Counted from the first letter of the stretch, positions 53,166 to 61,478 are shown. The stretch is 64,000 nt of DNA from Lentibacter algarum (GCF_018860975.1 NZ_JAHKQI010000006.1:62001-126000); one strand, 5' to 3'. Notes: a model not told the origin generated them from the letters alone. Translations and numbers: made by a program.

Positions 53166-54134
53166 GTGACTGATCTTCTGAACGTTGAAAACCTGACTGT
53201 GCGCTTTGAAGTCAAGCGCGGCGGCATGTTTGGCAAGAAGGCGCATCTCTATGCGGTTGATGACGTGAGTTTCACCGTTAAGCGCGGTGAGACGCTGGCG
53301 ATTGTCGGCGAAAGCGGCTCGGGCAAGACCACGGCAGCGCTCGCCGTTGCGCGGCTGCAAGATGCTTACAAAGGCCGCGTCGAGCTTGACGGAGATGACA
53401 TTCTGCCAATGGAGGGCGAGGCGCTCAGGCAGGTGCGCCAGAAGGTGCAGTTCATCTTTCAGGACCCTTATAGCAGCCTCAACCCGCGCAAACGGGCGCA
53501 AGACATTGTACAAGAGCCGCTTGACAGCCTGTCGGACAAATCCAAGGCTGAAAAGGAAAAGATCGTCGCGGGGCTGTTTGAGGCTGTCGGTCTGCGCCCC
53601 GAACAGATGCGACTGTTTGCGCATCAGTTCTCCGGCGGCCAGCGCCAGCGCATCGGCATTGCGCGTGCATTGGCGACACAGCCTGAGTTGATCATCTGCG
53701 ACGAGCCTGTTTCGGCGCTTGATGTTGCCGTGCAAGCGCAGATTTTGAACCTGCTGCGCAAGTTGCAAAAGGACATGGGGCTGACGTTCTTGTTCATCAG
53801 CCACGACCTCGGCGTTGTGCAGCACATGAGCGACGCTATTGCCGTGATGTATATGGGCAAGGTCGTTGAGCATGCGAGCCGGCTTGATCTGTTCGGCAAT
53901 CCCAAGCACCCCTACACGCAGGCGCTTTTGTCGGCGGTTCCGACGGTCGATCGCACCAAGCGGGCCGAGCAAAAGCGCATCCTCATTCCCGGTGATCCAC
54001 CTGATCCTGTGAACCTGCCCAAAGGCTGCCGTTTTGCTGGCCGCTGCCCTGTCGCGCAGGACAAGTGCTTGGGCGAAGAGCCTGCATTGGTTGATGACGG
54101 CAAGGGGCACCGCGTGGCCTGCCATTTCGCTTAG
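53166..54134 (+). CDS. ABC transporter ATP-binding protein (DppF-like)
   Basis: The second ATPase of the importer, 322 residues, starts at a GTG directly after the previous stop. Walker A is GESGSGKTT, signature FSGGQRQRIGIARAL, Walker B LIICDEPVSALD, and the C-terminus has GCRFAGRCPVAQDKC. It shares the last 4 bp (TTAG) with the stop of the FGE gene. Confidence 0.92.
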   Translation: MTDLLNVENLTVRFEVKRGGMFGKKAHLYAVDDVSFTVKRGETLAIVGESGSGKTTAALAVARLQDAYKGRVELDGDDILPMEGEALRQVRQKVQFIFQDPYSSLNPRKRAQDIVQEPLDSLSDKSKAEKEKIVAGLFEAVGLRPEQMRLFAHQFSGGQRQRIGIARALATQPELIICDEPVSALDVAVQAQILNLLRKLQKDMGLTFLFISHDLGVVQHMSDAIAVMYMGKVVEHASRLDLFGNPKHPYTQALLSAVPTVDRTKRAEQKRILIPGDPPDPVNLPKGCRFAGRCPVAQDKCLGEEPALVDDGKGHRVACHFA

Positions 54135-55078
54135 GCAGGGTAAACCAGCCGGAAGCCTTGATGTGTGGTCGAGCTGTCAGGTGCCGAGCCGTTGCGCGCC
54201 GCGATGCGGTATCGGTAGCAGTATGAGGCGTGGCACAGGAACGAGCCGCCCTTGGTGAGCTTGTAGGCGCCTTTATGTGCATGGGCCGCTTGGGTGGTTT
54301 TCTTCAGCGAGCGCACGCGAAAGGGCTGTGCTGTCCACTCCCAGACATTGCCGACCATGTTGTAAAGGCCATAGCCGTTTGGTGCGAAGGACTTTGCCGG
54401 TGCTGTGGCCGCGTATCCGTCTGCGGCGAGGTTTTGCTGCGGGAAGCGGCCCTGCCAGATGTTGCAGGGGAAATTTGCTGTATCGTCAGGCTCGTCGTCG
54501 CCCCAAGGGAAGCGCACATCGCCCTGCCCGCCGCGCGCTGCGTGTTCCCATTCGGCCTCGGTTGGTAGCCGCCCTCCGGCCCATTTGGCAAAGGCGCGGG
54601 CATCACTCCAGGTGATGTGCACGACAGGGTGATCTGGCAAATAGCTGCTGTCCGGCCCTATGGGCTCACGCCAATATGCGCCCTCGATCACCCGCCACCA
54701 CGGCGTTTCAACAACCCCACGGGTTGGGGGCGCATCGTCGGGCAGCTGGTGGGCAAAAACGAATGAATCGCCAAGGTGCTCGGCCTCGGTGATGTAGCCG
54801 GTGGCTTCAACGAAACGAGCAAAACGCGCGTTGGTGACAGTTGTCACGTCCATGCGGAAGGCCTTTACAGCTTGGCGGCGCAGGGGGGCTTCGCCATCAA
54901 CTGTCAGCACAGGCTTGTCGGTTCCGACAAAGGCACGCGCAGCAGGGATGCTGACGATATCATCGGCTTCAGACAATGGCGCGATGGTATTGCTATCTGC
55001 CTTGTGCTGCGGCTTTGGCAGTTTAAGGCTGTCATCACGCGCCGGTGCGCAACAGGAAGATCCACGCTTTTCAATCAT
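54131..55078 (-). CDS. Formylglycine-generating enzyme family protein (SUMF1)
   Basis: FGE converts the active-site Cys of sulfatases into formylglycine. The 315-residue protein keeps the two catalytic cysteines in GGSFLCHASYCYRYR, as in human and bacterial FGE. The fold motifs WSDARAFAKWAGGRLPTEAEWE (in two parts) and FPCNIWQG are also there. The N-terminus has a CCAP motif (SSCCAPARDD). No sulfatase gene is within the window. It overlaps a small upstream reading frame at its start codon. Confidence 0.88.
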   Translation of the reverse strand: MIEKRGSSCCAPARDDSLKLPKPQHKADSNTIAPLSEADDIVSIPAARAFVGTDKPVLTVDGEAPLRRQAVKAFRMDVTTVTNARFARFVEATGYITEAEHLGDSFVFAHQLPDDAPPTRGVVETPWWRVIEGAYWREPIGPDSSYLPDHPVVHITWSDARAFAKWAGGRLPTEAEWEHAARGGQGDVRFPWGDDEPDDTANFPCNIWQGRFPQQNLAADGYAATAPAKSFAPNGYGLYNMVGNVWEWTAQPFRVRSLKKTTQAAHAHKGAYKLTKGGSFLCHASYCYRYRIAARNGSAPDSSTTHQGFRLVYPA

Positions 55079-55250
55079 CGGGGCATCTATCCCATAGGCC
55101 GGACAGCGACTGCAAGCCTCGCCTCAGCTTTTCACCTTTCACAGCTCCGGACAATACAAACCAGCCAACGGTGAGCTTAATGATTTGAAGGATTGCGCTG
55201 ATGAATGCGACGAGGCCAAAGCCCTGAACCGAATTTCTGAAGGCCCGCAT
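55071..55250 (-). CDS. Small membrane peptide overlapping the FGE start (59 aa)
   Basis: An ATG at 55250 opens a 59-residue frame: a basic N-terminus, a helix FGLVAFISAILQIIKLTVGWFVL, a second mild hydrophobic part and a charged end (DRCPDD). Its stop TGA overlaps the FGE start ATG in ATGATTGA, an arrangement typical of translational coupling. Its ribosome-binding site is weak (AAGG 11 bases upstream). This is a candidate gene only; no family recognised. The remaining 55251-55388 stretch holds nothing clear. Confidence 0.42.
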   Translation of the reverse strand: MRAFRNSVQGFGLVAFISAILQIIKLTVGWFVLSGAVKGEKLRRGLQSLSGLWDRCPDD

Positions 55251-55388
55251 TTAACCGCGGCCTTTCGCGTTCTATCGAACACCAGTCTCTGAACCCACCA
55301 CCCAACCGGAACCAGTGAAGAAATCAGTGCGCGAACAGTTAAGCAATGCACACAAGCCATTGGAAAAACGTGAAGATTTAGGGGTAAA

Positions 55389-55465
55389 TGGCGGACCGAG
55401 GAGGATTCGAACCCCCGACCCCCTGATTCGTAGTCAGGTACTCTATCCAGCTGAGCTATCGGTCC
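55389..55465 (-). tRNA. tRNA-Arg (anticodon ACG)
   Basis: The acceptor stem is GGACCGA paired with TCGGTCC, the D arm AGCTCAGCTGGATAGAGT, the anticodon stem CCTGA/TCAGG with loop CTACGAA giving anticodon ACG, and the T arm GGGGGTTCGAATCCTCC. The discriminator is G and CCA is encoded. The length of 77 bases with CCA is standard. This ACG anticodon is read as ICG after A-to-I editing and decodes CGN codons. Confidence 0.96.
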
Positions 55466-55616
55466 GTCACGCAGGCATCTAAGGGGTGTTGGCGGGCAAT
55501 GCAAGCGAGATTTGCCAGAAAAGTAAAATGGAGCGGGGTTTCGTAAGGCTCGTCTTTGGCCTCTTTGTGAAGACAGCCTGCTTTGGCCTTCTCCGGCGTT
55601 CGCGCAGTCGCATAAA

Positions 55617-55636
55617 ATTGTCTTAATTCAGACAAT
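55617..55636. promoter_or_regulatory. Inverted repeat upstream of the Hint-domain gene
   Basis: ATTGTCT-TAATTC-AGACAAT is a perfect 7-bp inverted repeat with a six-base centre, 90 bp upstream of the Hint gene. The rest of 55466-55725 shows no gene. It is not followed by T residues, so an operator is more likely than a terminator. Confidence 0.4.
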
Positions 55637-55725
55637 ACCCAGTCACAAAGCTAGGGCAAACAGAGGGCGATGACCAACTAGCCTTCCTTTTTTAACCAGT
55701 TACCAAAGTATTGTGAAAGAACGCT

Positions 55726-56715
55726 ATGCCATTTCTATATGTCTACTCCCCGAGTGATTTTGTCAGCACGCCGCCGGATGAGCTCGGCTCAAACGCTGAC
55801 GGAACAGCCCCTTTCACTCTCACACTGGTTGCGGGAGCGACACCAACGGTTATCGAGATTTCTGATGATGATGCCGCCTTTGACGAGATCGACGGCACGC
55901 AGCAGACACTGACCAGTGCTGTTACGGTTGACGGCACGAGTTATGCCGCCGGCACATTCGTGAGCGCTGCATATGACATTATCAACACCACCACAGGACA
56001 CATGCTCACCGGGTTTCATTTTGGCGGGGATGGCTATCAACAAGGTGCGATTGACGGCATGGCCTCAACCACCATGCTTGTGCCCGGGCAAACCTATACA
56101 TTTGACACCGAGCGCACGTCACACAATCAGAACACGCCTTATACAGATTATGTCGCCTGCTTCACCAAGGGAACTCTTGTCGACACCCCCGACGGGCCGG
56201 TGCCGATAGAAGCCCTACGTGAGGGCGATCTTATCAACACCTATGAAACCGGGCCCCAGCCTTTGATCTGGGTTGGCCACCGTCGCGTTGATGCCGAAGG
56301 CAAGTTTGCCCCGATCAGGTTTGAAGCCGGCGCCATCGACAATGAGAGCTCACTAGAAGTGTCTCCTGAACACCGTATGTTGGTGCGCGGGGGCGATGTG
56401 CAACTGCTGTTCGGTGAGAACGAAGTCTTGATGCCTGCCAAAGCCTTGGTCAACGGGCGCGACGTGACACAGCGCAGCGGCGGAGAGGTGACGTATTTTC
56501 ACTTGCTGTTTGAAGATCACCAAGTTGTTTTTACACATGGAGCGCTTTCAGAATCCCTGTTGCTGTCAGAGGCATCTTCAGCGGGTTTTTCCTGTGCTGC
56601 CAGCAGAGAGGCCTTGAGCATTCTCGGCGAGCAGGTGCCAAAGCCCATGCAAGCCTCGCGGCTTTGTCTGAAAAAACACGAAAGCGCGCTAATTGCTGCA
56701 TTGCGGGCCGCTTAA
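55726..56715 (+). CDS. Hint-domain (Hedgehog/intein-type) protein
   Basis: This 329-residue protein is of a type common in Roseobacters. About 140 N-terminal residues of beta-rich sequence precede a Hint_2 domain that starts at VACFTKGTLVDTPDGPVPIE, where the Cys is the autoprocessing residue. It continues with LREGDLINTYETGPQPLIWVG, then HRMLV and HLLFEDHQVVFTHGALSESLL. There is no classical signal peptide. Autocleavage is possible from the family's chemistry but not shown. Confidence 0.85.
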   Translation: MPFLYVYSPSDFVSTPPDELGSNADGTAPFTLTLVAGATPTVIEISDDDAAFDEIDGTQQTLTSAVTVDGTSYAAGTFVSAAYDIINTTTGHMLTGFHFGGDGYQQGAIDGMASTTMLVPGQTYTFDTERTSHNQNTPYTDYVACFTKGTLVDTPDGPVPIEALREGDLINTYETGPQPLIWVGHRRVDAEGKFAPIRFEAGAIDNESSLEVSPEHRMLVRGGDVQLLFGENEVLMPAKALVNGRDVTQRSGGEVTYFHLLFEDHQVVFTHGALSESLLLSEASSAGFSCAASREALSILGEQVPKPMQASRLCLKKHESALIAALRAA

Positions 56716-56733
56716 CGCGTTGTTTGCCTGTCT

Positions 56734-58104
56734 TTAGCGGTTCAAACGAATCACAAACTCGGTTCCGGTTTCGTCGCTCTTTTGCAGCAGCAGCTCGCCG
56801 CCGTGGCCTCGGATCAGCTCGGCTGAAATCGCCAAGCCAAGCCCCGAACCGCCTTTGCTTACCCCGCCCTGAAACGCAGCGAACAAATGTTCGCGCGCTT
56901 TGGGCGGCAGGCCGGGGCCATTGTCAGAAACTGTGATCTCTACGCAGTCTTCTGTTTGCGCGGCTTGCACGCGCACTTCGCCTGCTTTTCCGCTGCTAAC
57001 AATAGCTTGGCGGGCGTTGCGCACGAGGTTCGCGATCACGCGGTAGAGCTGCTCGTTGTCGGCCATAAGCGTAAAACCCGGTGAGATATCTTCTACAAAC
57101 GCCACCTCAGCGTCTGTGCTCGCAAGCCTTTCGGAAGCAAAAATATCATTGATGATTTCGCTTAGTTCGAGGCTCGCCAGCCGTGGTGCCGGCTCTTCTG
57201 CTTTGCCAAAAGTAAGCGTGGTTTCGCAGAGCTTCACCGCGCGGGTGATCGAGCCAACAAGCTTAGGCGCCATGCGCGTCACCACTGGGTCTTCGCTCAT
57301 CTCGATACGGTCGGTAAACAGTTGCGCCGACGTCAGAATGTTGCGCAGATCATGGCTGATCTTGGCAACAGCCGAGCCGAGCTGTGCTAGCCGCTCTTTC
57401 TGTTTGAGCGAGGAGGTCAGCTGGGTTTCGAGCTTGAGAAGCGCCTCTTCGGCCTCGCGCAGCTCTGAAATGCTGGCACTTGGCTTGATCACATTGCGGG
57501 CATCTTCAGGGTTGTTGGCATAGGCCTGCATATCGCCCACAACCCGTTTGATAGGCTGCACCATAAGTCTGCGCACCGCGACAAACAGCATGATCGCCGT
57601 GATCACCGAAATCACTGCTGACAGGAGCAGAATACGCAACCCGTAGTCGATCATCGCCATACGCAAAGGGCCGGTATTGAGCGAGACCTCGATCATAAGC
57701 CCGGCATCACGCACCGGGTTTCCGATCACGCGGATCACCCTTTCCTCGCGGTCAAACACGCGGCTCATCGCGTCGCGGATCAGTTCGAGCGCAGACGCGT
57801 CACGCAGATCAAACGTCTTGTGAATAGGCTGCGGCATTGGCGCAGACAGGATAAGCTGCCGCGCCTCGTCGCGTCTGAGCACGACATTGAACACCTCGGC
57901 ATTTAGCAGCAACTCTTCCTCGAGGTCGGCTTCGATCGAGTCATCTGCCAGCAGCGCCAGCGAGGCGATTTGCCCGCGCTCAAGGCGGCTGAGCAGATAA
58001 TCCTCCCTAAAACGCGCGACCGAGGGCACAAAGATCATGATCTCGGCCAGCATCACAAAAATGATGGTCAGGATCAGAAACCGCCCTGAAAGTGTGTTGT
58101 GCAT
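56734..58104 (-). CDS. Sensor histidine kinase (orphan)
   Basis: The 456-residue protein has an N-terminal signal anchor (FLILTIIFVMLAEIMIF), a periplasmic segment, a second helix (ILLLSAVISVITAIMLFVAV), HAMP-like linker, dimerisation helix with KISHDLRNILTSAQL (phospho-His) and an ATPase domain (NLVRNARQAI, DNGPGLPP, GSGLGLAI). No response regulator gene is next to it, so its partner is elsewhere. Confidence 0.9.
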   Translation of the reverse strand: MHNTLSGRFLILTIIFVMLAEIMIFVPSVARFREDYLLSRLERGQIASLALLADDSIEADLEEELLLNAEVFNVVLRRDEARQLILSAPMPQPIHKTFDLRDASALELIRDAMSRVFDREERVIRVIGNPVRDAGLMIEVSLNTGPLRMAMIDYGLRILLLSAVISVITAIMLFVAVRRLMVQPIKRVVGDMQAYANNPEDARNVIKPSASISELREAEEALLKLETQLTSSLKQKERLAQLGSAVAKISHDLRNILTSAQLFTDRIEMSEDPVVTRMAPKLVGSITRAVKLCETTLTFGKAEEPAPRLASLELSEIINDIFASERLASTDAEVAFVEDISPGFTLMADNEQLYRVIANLVRNARQAIVSSGKAGEVRVQAAQTEDCVEITVSDNGPGLPPKAREHLFAAFQGGVSKGGSGLGLAISAELIRGHGGELLLQKSDETGTEFVIRLNR

Positions 58105-58119
58105 CGTGCCTATAGCCCT

Positions 58120-59511
58120 TTATGGAAGCCAGCGCTGCACTGCGCCGACCACTCGTTTGACCATCTTACTCTCAAACAGGCGCGGAGAGAAATAGGCCCC
58201 TGCGACGCGTTTGTTGATTTCACCTATCGTCGGATATGGTGCAACCATCGCCGCGATCTGGCCCATTTTCATGTTGTTGGCCAGCGCCAGCGCCCATGTG
58301 TTGATCAGCTCGCCCGCTTGGTGCCCGACGATTGTGGCACCAACCGGCCTGCCTTTGACGATCATCACCTTGATAAAGCCCGTGGTTTGCCCTTCGGCTA
58401 TCGCTCGGTCATTGCCGGAGTAGTCAAAGCGGACAACCTCAAGCCTGTCGCCGTGTTCTTCACGTGCTTGCGCTTCTGTCAGCCCGACCTGGCTCAGCTC
58501 AGGCGCGGTATATGTCGCCCAAGGGATGTGGCTATGCTTGGCTTTTGCCGGCAATCCAAACAGCGCCGAGCGGATGATGATACCGGCGTGATACCCCGCG
58601 ACATGGGTGAACTGTAGCCCACCCGCGACATCGCCAATCGCGTAGACTTTACGATTGGTCGTTTTCAGCGATGCATCGACTTTGATGCCTGTGCGCGTGG
58701 TCTCAATGCCGGCAGCCTCAAGGCTGAGCTTGTCGATATTTGCCTTGCGACCAACAGCCATAAGCAGGTGCGTGCCTTTGAAAACACGGCCATCCTTGGC
58801 CTCAACCTCAATGGCGCCATCCTTGCCGCGTATCTCGGCTGCAAGCGCATCTTCTTCAATGGCAATGCCTTCACCACGCAGAGCCTCAAGCAGCACCGCG
58901 GCGGCTTCAGGGTCGTCTTTGCCCAGTGCTTTCATGCCTTCAATCACGGTCACTTCACTGCCCAAGCGCCGATGTGCTTGCGCCATTTCCATGCCGATCG
59001 GGCCGCCGCCGATGATCAGCAAATGATCTGGCCGCTCTTGCAGCTCAAATATGGTTTCATTGGTCTGGTATGGCACGGTGTCCAGCCCCGGGATCGGCGG
59101 CACCAATGGCGAGGAGCCTGTGGCGATCACAACCCGCCGGGCTTTGATCTCATAGTCGCCAGCAACAACGGTTTCTGCATCTTTGAAACTGCCGTAGCTT
59201 TCGATCACCCGCACGCCGAGGCTTTCAAACCGCTCAACCGAGTCGTGTGGTGCGATGGTGCCGATAACCTTGTGCACATGTGCCTTGGCGGCTTTGTAAT
59301 CGGCTTTGCTTGCTTTGCCTTTGGCGTGGGCCTTCTTGCCCTCGCTGAGCAACGCCTTGGACGGCACGCAGCCATAGTTGAGGCAGTCACCGCCCATTTT
59401 GTGGCCTTCAAGCAGCACCACGTCAGCGCCCATCTGCGAAGCCCCGGCGGCAACTGACAAGCCGCCAGAGCCGCCGCCGATAACCAGAAGATCAGTCGTA
59501 ATCGTTTCCAT
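58120..59511 (-). CDS. FAD-dependent pyridine nucleotide-disulfide oxidoreductase
   Basis: This 463-residue flavoenzyme has the FAD motif VIGGGSGGLSVA, the redox-active disulfide GGDCLNYGCVPSKALL, the NAD motif GGGPIGMEMAQAH and a C-terminal dimerisation domain. Mercuric reductase and dihydrolipoamide dehydrogenase share this plan. The HMA domain of MerA is absent, so mercury reduction is not supported. It is followed by a TVP38-family gene whose stop overlaps its start by one base. Confidence 0.85.
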   Translation of the reverse strand: METITTDLLVIGGGSGGLSVAAGASQMGADVVLLEGHKMGGDCLNYGCVPSKALLSEGKKAHAKGKASKADYKAAKAHVHKVIGTIAPHDSVERFESLGVRVIESYGSFKDAETVVAGDYEIKARRVVIATGSSPLVPPIPGLDTVPYQTNETIFELQERPDHLLIIGGGPIGMEMAQAHRRLGSEVTVIEGMKALGKDDPEAAAVLLEALRGEGIAIEEDALAAEIRGKDGAIEVEAKDGRVFKGTHLLMAVGRKANIDKLSLEAAGIETTRTGIKVDASLKTTNRKVYAIGDVAGGLQFTHVAGYHAGIIIRSALFGLPAKAKHSHIPWATYTAPELSQVGLTEAQAREEHGDRLEVVRFDYSGNDRAIAEGQTTGFIKVMIVKGRPVGATIVGHQAGELINTWALALANNMKMGQIAAMVAPYPTIGEINKRVAGAYFSPRLFESKMVKRVVGAVQRWLP

Positions 59512-60251
59512 TAGATACTCTTTCCGCCGCGCAGGGCTTTTATGACAATCGGCAGCGCAGCAAGCGCGCAGAGGCCGAGGATAGGCAGGAGAATATGTGG
59601 CTCGAAGATGATGCCGAGGTTGGGGGTTTCACCACTGGCGAAGACTTCGCCAAGCCCCGCACCAACAGAGGTGTAAACAACCGCGCCGGGGATGATCCCG
59701 AGAAAGGTGCTGACCACAAAGCGTTGCAACGACACGCCAACAAAGGCGGGCAACAGGTTTGCAACGAAGAACGGCACCGCAGGCACGAGGCGAATGAGAA
59801 ACAGCATCGACCACTGGTTGTCGTTTATGCCGTCTTTGATCGCCTTGATCTTGCCATCAGAAGCTTCAAGCTTGGCACCAAGGCGCTCGCCCAGCCCCCA
59901 ACGCGCCGCGAGGAAGATCAGCGTGGCACCAATGGTTGCGCCAGTGACGTTAAACAATGCTCCGGGGAAAGTGGCGAAGAGAAAGCCGCCTGTCAGTGTC
60001 GCAATGGTCGCCCCTGGCAGTGAGAAAGCCACGATCACGACATAAGCCGCCATAAACACCAGCACAGTGGCCAGGTAGTTGGCGTCGCGAAAGGCTATCA
60101 AAGCCTCGCGATTGTCGCGCAAGGCGTCAAAGCTAAGGTAGTCTTTAAGATAAATCGCACCCATGACAGCCGCCAGGCCGATCAGCACCAGCGGAAGCAA
60201 CCGCGCAAAGGATGACTTCGCTTCTGGGGAATCATTCGTCATATTTGTCAT
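59511..60251 (-). CDS. TVP38/TMEM64 family membrane protein
   Basis: The 246-residue polytopic protein has the SNARE-associated/VTT domain pattern: FSLPGATIATLTGGFLFATFPG (in two parts), GATIGATLIFLAAR and RLVPAVPFFVANLLPA. It is upstream of the flavin oxidoreductase on the same strand, an arrangement seen in several bacteria. Two close ATGs (60251 and 60242) are possible starts. Confidence 0.87.
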   Translation of the reverse strand: MTNMTNDSPEAKSSFARLLPLVLIGLAAVMGAIYLKDYLSFDALRDNREALIAFRDANYLATVLVFMAAYVVIVAFSLPGATIATLTGGFLFATFPGALFNVTGATIGATLIFLAARWGLGERLGAKLEASDGKIKAIKDGINDNQWSMLFLIRLVPAVPFFVANLLPAFVGVSLQRFVVSTFLGIIPGAVVYTSVGAGLGEVFASGETPNLGIIFEPHILLPILGLCALAALPIVIKALRGGKSI

Positions 60252-60399
60252 TATCCTACTCCATGCTGCTGCATCTTACTGCGGCGGTGCATTCTATTAG
60301 GTTCAAAATGCCCAGACACCGGCAAAAACCCAACCCCGCTCACGGGCGCTTGATCACCCAGTGCCATTTTCGTGATAGGATTGCGGCTTATCCGCTGAA

Positions 60400-60417
60400 C
60401 TGTAACAATTGTCACAG
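60400..60417. promoter_or_regulatory. 18-bp near-palindrome between TVP38 and rpmH
   Basis: CTGTAACAATTGTCACAG is an inverted repeat with one mismatched pair. It lies about 150 bp upstream of the TVP38 gene and 50 bp before the rpmH promoter, between divergent transcripts. The other 60252-60469 sequence shows no gene. A regulator site for the minus-strand operon is likely but unproved. Confidence 0.4.
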
Positions 60418-60469
60418 CAAAACACGGCACCACCCCGCCACTTTGTTGCAAAAATTGCTCGGTTCACGT

Positions 60470-60498
60470 TTGACAGCGCATTAAGGCGCGCCTATAGA
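60470..60498 (+). promoter_or_regulatory. Sigma-70 type promoter of rpmH
   Basis: A perfect -35 TTGACA (60470-60475) and a good -10 TATAGA (60493-60498) with ideal 17-bp spacing lie 72 bp before the rpmH start. This is the clearest housekeeping promoter in the window and suits the strong expression of a ribosomal protein. Confidence 0.85.
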
Positions 60499-60569
60499 AC
60501 GGCTTCAAGCATTCACGAGGCATCTGTGCGAGTCGCGCATACCTGCCTCACCAAACAGGAGAGTGAGCT

Positions 60570-60704
60570 ATGAAGCGCACCTACCAACCAAGTAACCTCG
60601 TTCGCAAGCGCCGTCACGGTTTCCGCGCGCGTATGGCCACAAAAGCTGGCCGCAAGATCCTGAACAACCGCCGCGCACACGGCCGCAAGTCACTTAGCGC
60701 ATAA
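60570..60704 (+). CDS. rpmH: 50S ribosomal protein L34
   Basis: The 44-residue product begins [20 protein letters not shown] and continues with [20 protein letters not shown], the canonical L34 sequence pattern. A GGAGAG stands six bases upstream of the ATG. It precedes rnpA and yidD in the normal order. Confidence 0.97.
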   Translation: MKRTYQPSNLVRKRRHGFRARMATKAGRKILNNRRAHGRKSLSA

Positions 60705-60748
60705 GCTAAGTCGCCTCTTCGGAGGTGTAGGATTGCGAGAGATGTTTC

Positions 60749-60779
60749 AAAACCGCCTTGGCTTTGCTTGGGCGGTTTT
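60749..60779 (+). terminator. Hairpin between rpmH and rnpA
   Basis: AAAACCGCC and GGCGGTTTT pair around a 13-base loop, just before rnpA, ending in TTTT. It may act as a partial terminator or processing site, which would keep RNase P protein expression below that of L34. The arm sequences also argue that rnpA starts downstream of it. Confidence 0.6.
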
Positions 60780-60806
60780 CACTTGTTCTATCGGCTCTCT
60801 AAGGCC

Positions 60807-61163
60807 ATGACAGCGCCTATGACACTCAAACCCGAGATATTGAAGAAACGCGCCGAGTTTTTGGCAGCGGCCCGTGCACGTCACAAAGGCACCAAGGGGC
60901 TGATGCTGCAAGGGCTCAAGCGTGAAGACGGCTTTGAAGCGCTGCGCGTTGGTTTCACCTGCTCCAAGAAAGTCGGCAACGCCGTCGCGCGCAACCGCGC
61001 CAAACGCCGCTTGCGTGAGGTTGCCCGCATGGTGCTGCCCGAGCATGGCCGCGCCGGCTGGGATTATGTGCTGATCGGGCGTGCTGGCGCGACAGCCGCT
61101 CGCCCGTTTGAAGAGCTCAAAGGCGATCTCATCTATGCGCTCAAAAAGGTGCATGAGAAATGA
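60807..61163 (+). CDS. rnpA: Ribonuclease P protein component
   Basis: RnpA supports the RNA catalyst that trims tRNA 5' ends. The start at 60807 (MTAPMTLKPEILKKRAEF) avoids the hairpin; a second ATG at 60819 is also possible. The 118-residue protein has VGFTCSKKVGNAVARNRAKRRLRE, the RNR motif of the family (in two parts). The next gene overlaps by 4 bp. Confidence 0.93.
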   Translation: MTAPMTLKPEILKKRAEFLAAARARHKGTKGLMLQGLKREDGFEALRVGFTCSKKVGNAVARNRAKRRLREVARMVLPEHGRAGWDYVLIGRAGATAARPFEELKGDLIYALKKVHEK

Positions 61164-61381
61164 CACCGTTAGCCTACATCCTCTCCCTTCCTGTGCGTTT
61201 CTATCGCTTGGTGTTCAGCCCATGGGTCGGCAACTCATGCCGGTATGATCCGACATGCTCGGCCTATTCCCTCGAAGCCTACCGCAAACACGGCGGCATC
61301 AAAGGCACCTACCTAACACTCCGCCGCATAGGCCGGTGTCACCCGTGGGGCGGCAGCGGTGTGGATGACGTGCCTGACTAA
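61160..61381 (+). CDS. yidD: Membrane protein insertion efficiency factor YidD
   Basis: This is a small (73 residue) inner-membrane-associated protein with the family motif NSCRYDPTCSAYSLEAYRKHG (in part) and PWGGSGVDDVP at the C-terminus. It overlaps rnpA by 4 bp. yidC, which commonly follows in related genomes, is not next in this window. Confidence 0.93.
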   Translation: MTPLAYILSLPVRFYRLVFSPWVGNSCRYDPTCSAYSLEAYRKHGGIKGTYLTLRRIGRCHPWGGSGVDDVPD

Positions 61382-61418
61382 ATAAAAAAACACTGAAGCC
61401 CGCTTTGCGGGACGCAAG

Positions 61419-61445
61419 CTGCCGTTCGCTGCCGTTCGCTGCCGG
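61419..61445. repeat. 10-bp tandem repeat downstream of yidD
   Basis: GCTGCCGTTC occurs twice in tandem at 61419-61438 and continues for seven more bases, 2.7 units in all. A small GC hairpin (CCCGC-TTT-GCGGG) lies just before it. The stretch separates yidD from the LysR gene and may mark a junction of old rearrangement. Confidence 0.7.
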
Positions 61446-61478
61446 GGCATCAAAGTCGGCTTCGCTCCAACTTAACGC

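Noticed and set aside
55139-55504. 121-codon minus-strand frame across the tRNA-Arg
   Set aside because: It runs through a complete tRNA gene in one frame; a protein gene there is very unlikely.
58120-59511. Mercuric reductase (merA) and a mercury resistance operon
   Set aside because: No HMA domain, no merR, merT or merP neighbours; the partner is a TVP38-family gene.
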